This document shows, in pieces, positions 52,282 to 60,094 of a stretch of DNA of 64,000 nt. The notes beneath the pieces are model-generated. The model saw only the letters and a list, made by a program, of their open reading frames with translations. It had not been told where the DNA came from and did not search any database. Source of the stretch: Thermanaerovibrio velox DSM 12556 (GTDB lineage: Bacteria > Synergistota > Synergistia > Synergistales > Synergistaceae); NCBI RefSeq assembly GCF_000237825.1, contig NZ_CM001377.1, forward strand, positions 372,001-436,000, read 5' to 3'. Positions within the stretch are counted from its first letter, which is position 1. Each line of letters opens with the position of its first letter. The position numbers and the translations under genes were made by a program.

Positions 52282-54684
52282 TCACCGATCGCAAAGGGGT
52301 ATGTAAACGTGAACCGCGGTGCCCACGTGGGGGGTGGATTCTATGACCACCGTTCCCTGGTGGTGGGTTATGAGCCCGTGTACCACCGATAGCCCAAGGC
52401 CCGAGCCGATGGGTACCCGGGAGGAGAAGAACGGCTCCGGTGCCCTGGCCTTTGTGACCTCGTCCATGCCGCATCCGTCGTCACATATGGAGAGAACCGC
52501 ATATGGTCCCTCGGACAGGTTGGGGTTCATCGCCGCCTGGGAGGGGTCCACCTGGACCTCCCGGAGGGATATCTCTATGTGGCCGCCTGGGGAGACCGCC
52601 CATATGGCGTTGGACCAAAGGTGCAGCAGCACCTGCCTGGCGTGTTCCGTGGTGAGCTGAACGGTAAGGGGCCGGTCCGGGACTGACCAGGACACCGATA
52701 TGCCCTCCGGGGCGATCTCGGACAGAATGGGCACGTGGCGCTCCACGAAGTCCTTAAGGTCTATGGTCTCCGATGCCTCGACGGGAGGCCGGCTTGTCAT
52801 CAGGAGCTTCAAGGTCAGCTCCCTTGCCCTCTTGACCCCTTCCAGGATCTTGGTGAAGCAGATGTCCGGGGGCATCATGCCCGAAAGCCCCATCTCCGAG
52901 TATCCCTGGAGGGGGGCTAGGATGTTGTTGAGCTCATGTCCCATCCCCTCCGCGATGGTGGAAAGAGCCCTCATCTTGTGTGCCTGGAGCAGCTGGGTGC
53001 GCATCTTGAGCACCGGTGCTAGGTCTCGGAGGATCACCAGTATGCCCCTTTGTCCCTCCCCGAGGTGGATCCACTTTGCCAGCACCTCCACCGGTGAGGG
53101 GGCCCCGCCGGACACGGAGGCGAAGACCTCTAGCGGCGTGCTATGGCTCCTGTCCGCCAGCTCCTTGGGTGTCATGGGGCGCTCCGCCTCGCCGGATATG
53201 GGGTAGAAGAGGGCCTTAAGGCCTATGGGGTCCTCCTTGCCCAAGAGCCTCCTGGCGGTGCTGTTGGCTTCAACTATGAGGAGGCTTTCACCGCCGAGCA
53301 CCAACAGGCCGTCTATGGACCCCTCAAACAGAGCCCGGTAGCGCGATTCTGACCTGGAGAGGGCCCTTATGGCCTCCATGCGTTCCGACACGTTGCGGGC
53401 AACGCCGGTTATTCGCGTGGGCCTGCCGTCCTGGTACTCCACCGCTGCCCCCTTGCACCATATCCACTCCCACTGGCCCAGCCTGTTCTGGCGGCGGAAT
53501 ATGTGGTCGAAGGTCCTCTGTTCCCCGTTGAGTATCCGATCCACCTTTGCCTTGACCTCCGGTGCGTCCTCCGGGTGTATCCTGCCGAATATCACCTCCT
53601 CCGAAGGGGATGAGAGGTCGTCCCTGTCGCCATCCGGCGAAGGGTTGACGGTTATGGTTCCCCTTGGTATGTCCCACTCCCATGTGTATATGTCGCCGCA
53701 CTCCAATGCCAATTTAAGACGCCGCCGGCTTTCCAGGAGCTCCTGCTCCATGGCCTTCTCCTTGGTTATGTCCCTGCCGCATCCCACTGTGCCTATGAGC
53801 ACTCCGTTCTGATCGAAGAAGGGGGCCTTGTGGACGTCAAGGAAGAGGAACTTCCCCTTTACGTTGCCCCACTCGTCGAAACGGCTTGGGGCCATGGCCT
53901 CCAGGGTCAATAGGTCCGAGTCCTGGCATATCTCCCCGAAGGTGTGCCACTGGGGGTCCTCCGGGTGAGACTCCCGTTCCCGGGTGGCGAAGAAGAGGTC
54001 CGTCTTGCCTATGGGCTCGTCGGTGTCCTTGGCGTTCAGGAGCTTTTCCGCCAGCGCCCGGTTGGCGAATATGTAGCGTTTTTTGAGGTCCTTAGCCCAT
54101 ATCATGTCCGGCACGTTGTCGCACATGGTCCTAAGAAGCGTGAACAGCTCCCGGTGCCTCCTGTCGCTTTCCTTGAGCTCCTCCTGCCGCTTCCAAAGCT
54201 CGTCAAGGCCCGTGAGTATGCACAGCAGCCCTATGGTCTCCCCATCTGGGTTCTTGATGGGGGTCACACTCAGGTTAAGGGGTCTTAAGGCCCCCCATGG
54301 CGTTTTGATGAGACAGTTGGAGTCGAAGCTGCCCCGGCTTAGGGCCTCATTCAATGCCTCATCAAGGGAGACCTCCACGTCGCCGTTGAAGGTGAAGGCC
54401 TCAAGGTCTTGAAGTCTTTCGCATTCCGTCGAGGGATCGAAACCCAAAAGATTGAGGGCCGCCCTGTTGCACAGTGCCACCTCGCCCCGGGGGGAGAGCA
54501 CTATCATCCCCTTGGGGAACCCAATTATGAGCCCCCGGTGCCCTTCAAGGAACCAGTTAAGATCCCTCGGCCCCCCTTTTGTATGCTGCCCTTCCTGCAT
54601 GGGTATCCCCTTTCGCATCTTGTAGTGCATTTTGCCGGTTAGTATATCATAAAATAAGCGGTTCAAAATGTTTAGTTCAGCCAT
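52282..54684 (-). CDS. multi-PAS sensor histidine kinase
   Basis: The 800-residue protein has no membrane segment and is probably cytoplasmic. Four PAS-like domains follow one another (~50-160, ~185-310 starting CDNVPDMIWAKDLKKRYIFANRAL, ~320-435 with PAC RPTRITGVARNVSERM, ~440-555). Next come the phospho-acceptor box EGMGHELNNILAPLQGYSEM (~575) and an HATPase domain with LWSNAIWAVSPGG, DDGCGMDEVTKARAPEPFF and SGLGLSVVHGLI. The HELNN box marks the class of redox/PAS kinases common near sigma-54 regulators. No response regulator lies nearby. Start 54684 is used; an internal ATG at 54600 with AAAGGGGA is also plausible. Confidence 0.88.
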   Translation of the reverse strand: MAELNILNRLFYDILTGKMHYKMRKGIPMQEGQHTKGGPRDLNWFLEGHRGLIIGFPKGMIVLSPRGEVALCNRAALNLLGFDPSTECERLQDLEAFTFNGDVEVSLDEALNEALSRGSFDSNCLIKTPWGALRPLNLSVTPIKNPDGETIGLLCILTGLDELWKRQEELKESDRRHRELFTLLRTMCDNVPDMIWAKDLKKRYIFANRALAEKLLNAKDTDEPIGKTDLFFATRERESHPEDPQWHTFGEICQDSDLLTLEAMAPSRFDEWGNVKGKFLFLDVHKAPFFDQNGVLIGTVGCGRDITKEKAMEQELLESRRRLKLALECGDIYTWEWDIPRGTITVNPSPDGDRDDLSSPSEEVIFGRIHPEDAPEVKAKVDRILNGEQRTFDHIFRRQNRLGQWEWIWCKGAAVEYQDGRPTRITGVARNVSERMEAIRALSRSESRYRALFEGSIDGLLVLGGESLLIVEANSTARRLLGKEDPIGLKALFYPISGEAERPMTPKELADRSHSTPLEVFASVSGGAPSPVEVLAKWIHLGEGQRGILVILRDLAPVLKMRTQLLQAHKMRALSTIAEGMGHELNNILAPLQGYSEMGLSGMMPPDICFTKILEGVKRARELTLKLLMTSRPPVEASETIDLKDFVERHVPILSEIAPEGISVSWSVPDRPLTVQLTTEHARQVLLHLWSNAIWAVSPGGHIEISLREVQVDPSQAAMNPNLSEGPYAVLSICDDGCGMDEVTKARAPEPFFSSRVPIGSGLGLSVVHGLITHHQGTVVIESTPHVGTAVHVYIPLCDR

Positions 54685-54768
54685 TTGTTCCCTTTGGATG
54701 TAACATTCTAAGCATTATATGCTAAAAACCTGGTATGGTGGTGCCTTGTAAGGAAGGGGGCATTGGTT

Positions 54769-55851
54769 TTGAGGATAGAATCGGGACGGGTGGTGCGGCT
54801 TAAGCTTTATGACGTGGCGGAGGAGCTGGACCTTGGAGTGGTGGGTGGCATTTACCCCACGAGCCCTGGCCCTAAGGTGAGGTTTTTAAGGCGCCCCGTG
54901 GGTGGGGCCATAGAGCTGGCAAGGCCTCCGGTGGTTATGGACCTTGGGGAGTGGGTGGTGGATGGGTACCGCTGCGAGGTTGCCTTTAGGGCCTACGAGA
55001 GCGGGGTGGTGGGGTTCTCCCTGTCCTTTCCTCTTGAGGGTCTTACGGATGATGAGTTCGCGGAGGCCTCCATGGCCATAAGGTCTTCATCTTCGGCGTC
55101 CCTGGAGGTGGACCGCCTTGCCCGGGAGGCCTTTGAGGCCATGAAAGGTGCGGGCCTTTCGGTGTGGTGGGATCCGGACCTCACCGAGGAGTTCACGTTC
55201 TTCGTGGTACAAAAGGCCCAGGGTGGGCTTGGGATGAGGGAGTTCAAGGAGAGCTGGCGGTTTGCTTCCATGATGTACGGCGAGGGTCGGCCTCTTTCGA
55301 AGCACCTATTGGAGGCCCTTATGGGCAACGCCATGTCGTACCTGGAGGACGACCTTTTGGTAATGAACTACGACGGGGCCTTCATATCCGACCGGGAACC
55401 CGACGACATAATGATGATAGTGGAGTACGCGCTGCTGCAGCTTCTGGAGGCTAGGTACTACGACGGGGAGGTGAGCCGGCGCCTTGGGGCCCTATACGGC
55501 GCCATGGACATGAAGAGCGCCCACCTTAAGGCGCTCTTTTCCGGCGGTTACATAAGGGTTCGAAGGGAGGCCATGAAGCTGGTGTTGGACGCAAGGCTTG
55601 CCATGGACTCCATCCTCTCCTCTGTCAAGGTGACCGAGGACGCCTATTACTCTCAGGTGTACGCCAAGGCCCTCCGGGTCCTAAAGACCCAGGCCTGGGT
55701 GGACTCCATGGAGCGCAAGCTTGGGGAGCTGAAGGACGCCTGCGAGATGCTCGAAGGGGAGATCCAGGCCCTAAGGGCCAACTTGCTGGAGTGGATAATA
55801 ATAGCCCTCATAGCCCTGGAACTGATACCCCTTCTGCCAAAGCTCCTTTAG
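54769..55851 (+). CDS. RMND1/YagE (DUF155)-like membrane-anchored protein
   Basis: A 360-residue protein with a large soluble domain and one C-terminal membrane helix (LLEWIIIALIALELIPLLPKLL). The final RANLLEWIIIALIALE is very like the end of RMND1/YagE family proteins, and the acidic, aromatic central part (AFISDREPDDIMMIVEYALLQLLEARYYDGE) fits too. The family has an undefined role in translation or organelle maintenance in eukaryotes. I use TTG 54769, 8 bases after AAGGAAGGGGG; TTG 54763 is the alternative. It is divergent from the histidine kinase. Confidence 0.6.
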   Translation: MRIESGRVVRLKLYDVAEELDLGVVGGIYPTSPGPKVRFLRRPVGGAIELARPPVVMDLGEWVVDGYRCEVAFRAYESGVVGFSLSFPLEGLTDDEFAEASMAIRSSSSASLEVDRLAREAFEAMKGAGLSVWWDPDLTEEFTFFVVQKAQGGLGMREFKESWRFASMMYGEGRPLSKHLLEALMGNAMSYLEDDLLVMNYDGAFISDREPDDIMMIVEYALLQLLEARYYDGEVSRRLGALYGAMDMKSAHLKALFSGGYIRVRREAMKLVLDARLAMDSILSSVKVTEDAYYSQVYAKALRVLKTQAWVDSMERKLGELKDACEMLEGEIQALRANLLEWIIIALIALELIPLLPKLL

Positions 55852-56023
55852 TCGAACGCCTGAGGGATGAGGGTGAGGTTATAGGATGCTAAAAACCGGA
55901 ACAAGGATCCCGTAGGTATAGATGGGTTGGAGAAAAATTCATGATATTATCGTTGTGTATTGGTTGGAGGTGGCTTTGGCCGGGGCGGTTTTTTGATTTT
56001 TGGGCGGAAGGGGGTTGGTGGGG

Positions 56024-56497
56024 GTGTTTTTCATCGGTTTGTATTTGTTGGGTCTGTTGGTGGGCATCGCGGCGGTGGTGAAGAAGAAGCCGCGGGACGC
56101 CGCCCATGTGGCTGAGACGCTGTTGTTGTACCAGCTTGTCATCACCGTAGCCCTGTCAAGTCTCATGGGTTTTGTGGGCCACGTCTTCATGAGCGAGAAG
56201 ATCGCCGCCCAAATCGGCTGGGCGTCGAACGGCTTTCAAAAGGAGCTGGGTTTTGTCTCCCTGGGGATCGCCATAGCGGGCTTCATGTGCTTCTGGTACC
56301 GGGGGACCTTCTGGCTGGCGGTGATCGTCATCTTCTCCACCTTCTACCTTGGCGCCGCCGTCAACCACGTAAAGGAAATGCTGCTGGCGCAAAATTTCAA
56401 CCCCGGCAACGTGTTCCCCGCCGTGTCGGACGTCCTCATACCTCTTACCCTCATCGCCTGTTGGCTCTTGAAGGCTAAGTGGGAAGGGCGCTCCTAA
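56024..56497 (+). CDS. DUF6790-like integral membrane protein
   Basis: About 157 residues with four hydrophobic segments (GLYLLGLLVGIAAVV, LLYQLVITVALSSLMGFVGHVF, SLGIAIAGFMCFWYRGTFWLAVIVIFSTFYLGAAVNHV, LIPLTLIACWLL). The phrase IGWASNGFQKELGFVSLGIAIAG resembles DUF6790 proteins. The start is uncertain: GTG 56024 and GTG 56018 both follow GGAAGGGGG. Function unknown; monocistronic. Confidence 0.55.
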   Translation: MFFIGLYLLGLLVGIAAVVKKKPRDAAHVAETLLLYQLVITVALSSLMGFVGHVFMSEKIAAQIGWASNGFQKELGFVSLGIAIAGFMCFWYRGTFWLAVIVIFSTFYLGAAVNHVKEMLLAQNFNPGNVFPAVSDVLIPLTLIACWLLKAKWEGRS

Positions 56498-56707
56498 GGG
56501 GAGCGTTGATTTGGCTTAGGATGACCACAGGGCGGCAGGCATGGCGGGGCATTGGAGGCGTCTTGCTTATTCGGATATCCGATAAGGGGTGCTGCCGAGG
56601 CGGCTTAGGGGCTGGTAACGGGCCGTGATCGGGGCTTGGCCGCCGCAGGCCTTGATCACGGGGCATCGTCTCCATGATTGATTAAAAGAGGCAGGGGGGG
56701 TAGAGGG
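56498..56707 (+). other. leader of the BAAT hydrolase gene with possible RNA structure
   Basis: This 210-base gap holds a 12-bp palindrome, TCGGATATCCGA (56571-56582), and a hairpin CCGTGATC / GATCACGG (56623-56630 and 56654-56661) enclosing a second GGCC/GGCC-type stem. It matches no riboswitch I know. It could be an operator plus a structured 5' leader. Confidence 0.35.
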
Positions 56708-58135
56708 ATGAGGCAGGAACATTTGGCTTTCCTGGTTTTGTTGTTGTGCGGCTTTGCCTTCGTGTTTCCCGGCGCGGCCTTTGGGGGTGCGGGGGGAGCC
56801 TCTGGCGGGGATGTAGGCCAGGGGAATGGTTCTATGGAGCCGGGGGGCCGTACCGCAAGGCTTGAGGTTGAGCCCCCGGCGGCCCTTTCCGGCGAACCCT
56901 GGCGCATAAGGGTGACTGGTATAGCCCCCGGCGCGCCGGTAAGGCTGGTTGCCGCCCAGGAGGACGGGTACGGCGTCCGGTGGGAGTCAAGCGCCCTGTT
57001 CAACGCCGACCATCATGGGGTGGTGGACCCCGCGCTTCAGTCTCCCATCTCGGGAAGCTACGAGGGGGTGGACCCGGCGGGGCTTTTCTGGTCCATGGTC
57101 CCGGTTTCGGGAGATTCCGCCGGAGCCTTTGGGAAGAGCCTAGCGCCCCAGAGGATCACGGTTTCTGCGGAGGCCCAGGGGGTCGCCTTATCCCGCACGG
57201 TGGAGAGGCTTCTCATGCTGCCTGGGGTTCAAAGGGTGGAGGTCCGGGATGGCGGGGTGGTGGGCACCCTTTTCCTGCCTCACGGGGAGGGTAGGCGGCC
57301 GGCCTTGATCGTGTTGAGCGGCTCCGAGGGGGGCACCTACGAGCCGGCGGCGGCCATATACGCGTCCCACGGCTACGTCACCTTGGCCCTTGCTTACTTC
57401 GGCATGGAGGGGCTTCCTCCCGCCCTCGTGGAGATACCCCTTGAGACGGTGGGGCGGGCCATAGAGTGGCTTAAAGCCCATCCCAGGGTGAAGGGCGACG
57501 CCATCGGCCTTTGGGGGGCCTCCAAGGGTGCGGAGCTGGCCCTTGTGGCGGCGTCTTACTATCCTGAGGTCAAGGCGGTGGTGGCCAAGTCGCCCAGCGC
57601 GGTGGTTTTCGAGGGGACCGGCCCGGAGATGGGGCGGAACCACAGGTCCTCTTGGAGCGTAAAGGGTGAGCCCCTGGCCTTCGTGCCCATCGTTTTCAAC
57701 CAGGAGCTTTCGGAGAGCTTCTTCGCCGCCATGGCCAAGAAACAACCCTGGGCCACCGCCCCCATGTATGAATACGCGCTTCAGGATAAGGATGCGGTGG
57801 AAAGCGCGGCCATAGAGGTGGAGAGGATAAACGGGCCGGTGCTTCTGGTGTCCGGCGGTCAGGACGGGGTGTGGCCCGCGGGCAGGATGTCGCAGATGAT
57901 CATGGAAAGGCTTAGGTCGAAGGGGCATCCCTTCCCGGATGTGCGCCTTCATTATGAGGTGGCGGGGCACCAGATAAGCGCCCCTTACTCGCCCACCACG
58001 GTGAACTGGCTTCAGATCCCAGGAGCCTTTGCCGAGGACCTTGGGGGCTCGCCGGAGGGCAACGCCAGGGCCGCCATGGATTCGTGGCCCAAGATCCTTG
58101 AGTTCCTGCGAAGGCACCTGGGGGGCGGGAATTAA
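56708..58135 (+). CDS. exported acyl-CoA thioester hydrolase/BAAT-type alpha/beta hydrolase
   Basis: The 475-residue protein from ATG 56708 has a signal peptide (LAFLVLLLCGFAFVFPGAAFG), a BAAT N-terminal beta domain (LEVEPPAALSGEPWRIRVTGIAPGAPVRLVAAQEDGYGVRWESSALFNAD), and an alpha/beta hydrolase domain. The nucleophile motif is LWGASKGAELAL (Ser in place of the Cys of mammalian BAAT), the acid lies in VLLVSGGQDGVWP, and the histidine in VAGHQI. The family hydrolyses or transfers acyl-CoA-like thioesters, but export makes a CoA substrate unlikely, so the real ester is unknown. It ends at a terminator. Confidence 0.88.
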   Translation: MRQEHLAFLVLLLCGFAFVFPGAAFGGAGGASGGDVGQGNGSMEPGGRTARLEVEPPAALSGEPWRIRVTGIAPGAPVRLVAAQEDGYGVRWESSALFNADHHGVVDPALQSPISGSYEGVDPAGLFWSMVPVSGDSAGAFGKSLAPQRITVSAEAQGVALSRTVERLLMLPGVQRVEVRDGGVVGTLFLPHGEGRRPALIVLSGSEGGTYEPAAAIYASHGYVTLALAYFGMEGLPPALVEIPLETVGRAIEWLKAHPRVKGDAIGLWGASKGAELALVAASYYPEVKAVVAKSPSAVVFEGTGPEMGRNHRSSWSVKGEPLAFVPIVFNQELSESFFAAMAKKQPWATAPMYEYALQDKDAVESAAIEVERINGPVLLVSGGQDGVWPAGRMSQMIMERLRSKGHPFPDVRLHYEVAGHQISAPYSPTTVNWLQIPGAFAEDLGGSPEGNARAAMDSWPKILEFLRRHLGGGN

Positions 58136-58161
58136 GGTCCAAGGGGCTCTTGGCGGAAGAA

Positions 58162-58188
58162 GGGGCAGCGGACGCTGCTCCTTTTTTT
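58162..58188 (+). terminator. terminator of the BAAT-type gene
   Basis: GGGGCAGC (58162-58169) pairs with GCTGCTCC (58173-58181, one G-U pair), followed by TTTTTTT. Confidence 0.8.
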
Positions 58189-58230
58189 AGTCTTTAGTCC
58201 CGGCCGTTGTTCCGCCCTGGCGAAGACGAG

Positions 58231-58241
58231 GACCGATGGTC
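58231..58241 (+). promoter_or_regulatory. third copy of the TetR-type operator
   Basis: GACCGATGGTC, identical to the copies at 39748 and 47927. A TATGAT (58245-58250) lies just downstream as a possible -10, with only a poor -35. GGAGG (58264-58268) and a GTG at 58274 open a 13-codon frame (begins MGLKPMYGFVEI) that stops at 58315, where the foreign restriction region begins. This looks like the start of a lost, once-regulated gene. Confidence 0.6.
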
Positions 58242-58403
58242 TTGTATGATATTAATGTGTCCTGGAGGTTGTTGTGGGTTTAAAGCCTATGTATGGTTTT
58301 GTAGAAATTGATTAAGTGGTTTAGGGGTAGTATGTTTTTGACCGAATGTGGGCTAGTGGTTTTATGGCTGCGCCGAAGGAACTAAAATTTTAAAGGGGGC
58401 AGT

Positions 58404-58541
58404 ATGGCGATGGGGGAACGACAAAACGGAGCCAGCCTGGGTTTTGAGAACAGGCTTTGGGAGATGGCCGACAAGCTGCGAGGCCATATGGATGCTGCTG
58501 AGTACAAGAATATGTTGTTAGGCTTTACGGGATATTGCTGA
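58404..58541 (+). pseudogene. N-terminal fragment of a type I restriction-modification methylase (HsdM)
   Basis: After AAAGGGGG, ATG 58404 opens a frame reading [20 protein letters not shown] followed by [13 protein letters not shown], the hallmark start of one large HsdM branch (which normally continues GLIFLKYISD). It ends after 45 residues at 58541 in unrelated sequence. Only this stub remains, so it is a relic. It belongs to a different HsdM branch from the next pseudogene. Confidence 0.65.
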
Positions 58542-58604
58542 TATTTGCGCAGGCAACCACTGTTGTTCAACAGTAAATTGAGGGATTTCCGAGGGGGGAT
58601 TAAC

Positions 58605-60094
58605 GTGGAAAACGGCCAGCTAACGTGGATTACCAATTTCATCTGGAGCATCGCTGATGATGTGTTGCGGGACATTTACGTGCGTGGTAAGTATCGTGAC
58701 GTTATTCTGCCGATGACCGTTATCCGACGGTTCGATGCGGTGCTGGAGCCCACAAAGCAGGCTGTGCTGGATATGAAAGCCCAGCTCGATAAGGCTGGCA
58801 TTGTTGATCAGCGTTTAGCCCTGCGACAGGCGGCGGGGCAGGCTTTCTACAACACCTCGCCGTTCACTTTGCGGGATCTTCGGGCGCGCTCAAGCCGCCA
58901 GCAACTGGAGGCGGATTTTCGCGCCTACCTCGATGGCTTTTCGTCCAATGTACAGGAAATCATTGATAACTTCTAATTCCGAAACCAGATCCCCCGTCTG
59001 ACTAAAGGCGACGCCCTGGGCACGCTCATCGAAAAATTCCTTGACCCGTCCATCAATTTGAGTCCTTACCCCGTGCTAAACAGCGACGGCACCGTCCGGC
59101 TGCCTGACCTGGACAATCACGCCATGGGCACCATCTTCGAGGAGCTGGTGCGCCGCTTCAACGAGGAAAACAACGAGGAAGCCGGCGAGCACTGGACACC
59201 CCGTGACGCTGTGCGTCTGATGGCCCGTCTCATCTTCGAACCCATTGCGGACGTGATCGAATCGGGAACCTACCTGCTCTACGATGGCGCCTGCGGTACG
59301 GGTGGAATGCTCACAGTGGCCGAAGAAGCTCTATTTGATCTGGCAAATGAACGCAACAAGCAGGTCTCGGTGCATCTTTTTGGCCAGGAGATCAACGCCG
59401 AAACCTACGCCATCTGCAAGGCCGACCTGCTCCTTAAGTCCTTAAGGGCGAGGGCGAGGCGGCGGATAACATCGTGGGCGGACCCGAGTATTCGACTCTC
59501 TCCAACGACGCCTTCCCCGGTCGTACCTTCGACTTCATGCTCTCCAACCCGCCTTATGGCAAAAGTTGGAAGAGTGACCTGGAGCGCATGGGTGGCAAGA
59601 CAGGTATCAAGGATCCCCGCTTTGTTGTCCAACACCGTGGAGAAGAACTCTCTCTCATTACTTGCTCCAGCGATGGTCAGATGCTATTTTTAGCTAATAT
59701 GCTCATCTAAGATGAAGCATAATACCCAGCTTGGCAGCCGCATTGCGGAGGTGCACAATGGCTCGTCCCTGTTTACGGGGGATGCCGGCCAGGGAGAGAG
59801 CAACATCCGCCGTTGGATCATCGAAAACGACTGGCTCGAAGCCATTGTGGCCCTGCCGCTTAACATGTTCTACAACACGGGCATTGCCACCTACATCTGG
59901 GTGCTCACGAACAGGAAGCCCGAGCGCCGTAAAGGTCGCGTGCAGCTCATTGACGCCACGCAGTGGTACAAGCCGCTACAAGCCGCTTCGCAAGAACCTG
60001 GGTAAGAAGAACTGTGAGCTGTCCGAAGAGGACATCCGCCGCATTGTGGATACCTTCCTCCAGTTTGAGGAGACCGAACAGTCAAGGATCCATG
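58605..60094 (+). pseudogene. hsdM: type I restriction-modification methylase HsdM, multiply broken
   Basis: Starts at GTG 58605 after GAGGGGGG with ENGQLTWITNFIWSIADDVLRD. An ochre codon at 58974-58976 replaces an expected Glu (IIDNF-stop-FRNQIPRLTKGDALG, same frame). A lost base near 59438, an added base near 59708, and a tandem duplication TACAAGCCGC x2 (59967-59986) break the rest. Motifs survive in pieces: DGACGTGGML (SAM) and FMLSNPPYGKSW (catalytic NPPY). The gene is cut at 60094 by the insertion sequence, losing its end and the specificity gene. Codon choice (CGC, AAC, ATC) differs from the neighbours, suggesting transfer. Confidence 0.85.

Noticed and set aside
50667-58312. Matching stretch TTTTGTAGAAATTGA at 50667 and 58297 as a recombination footprint
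   Set aside because: A 15-base match is expected about once or twice by chance in 64 kb, and the flanks do not match.
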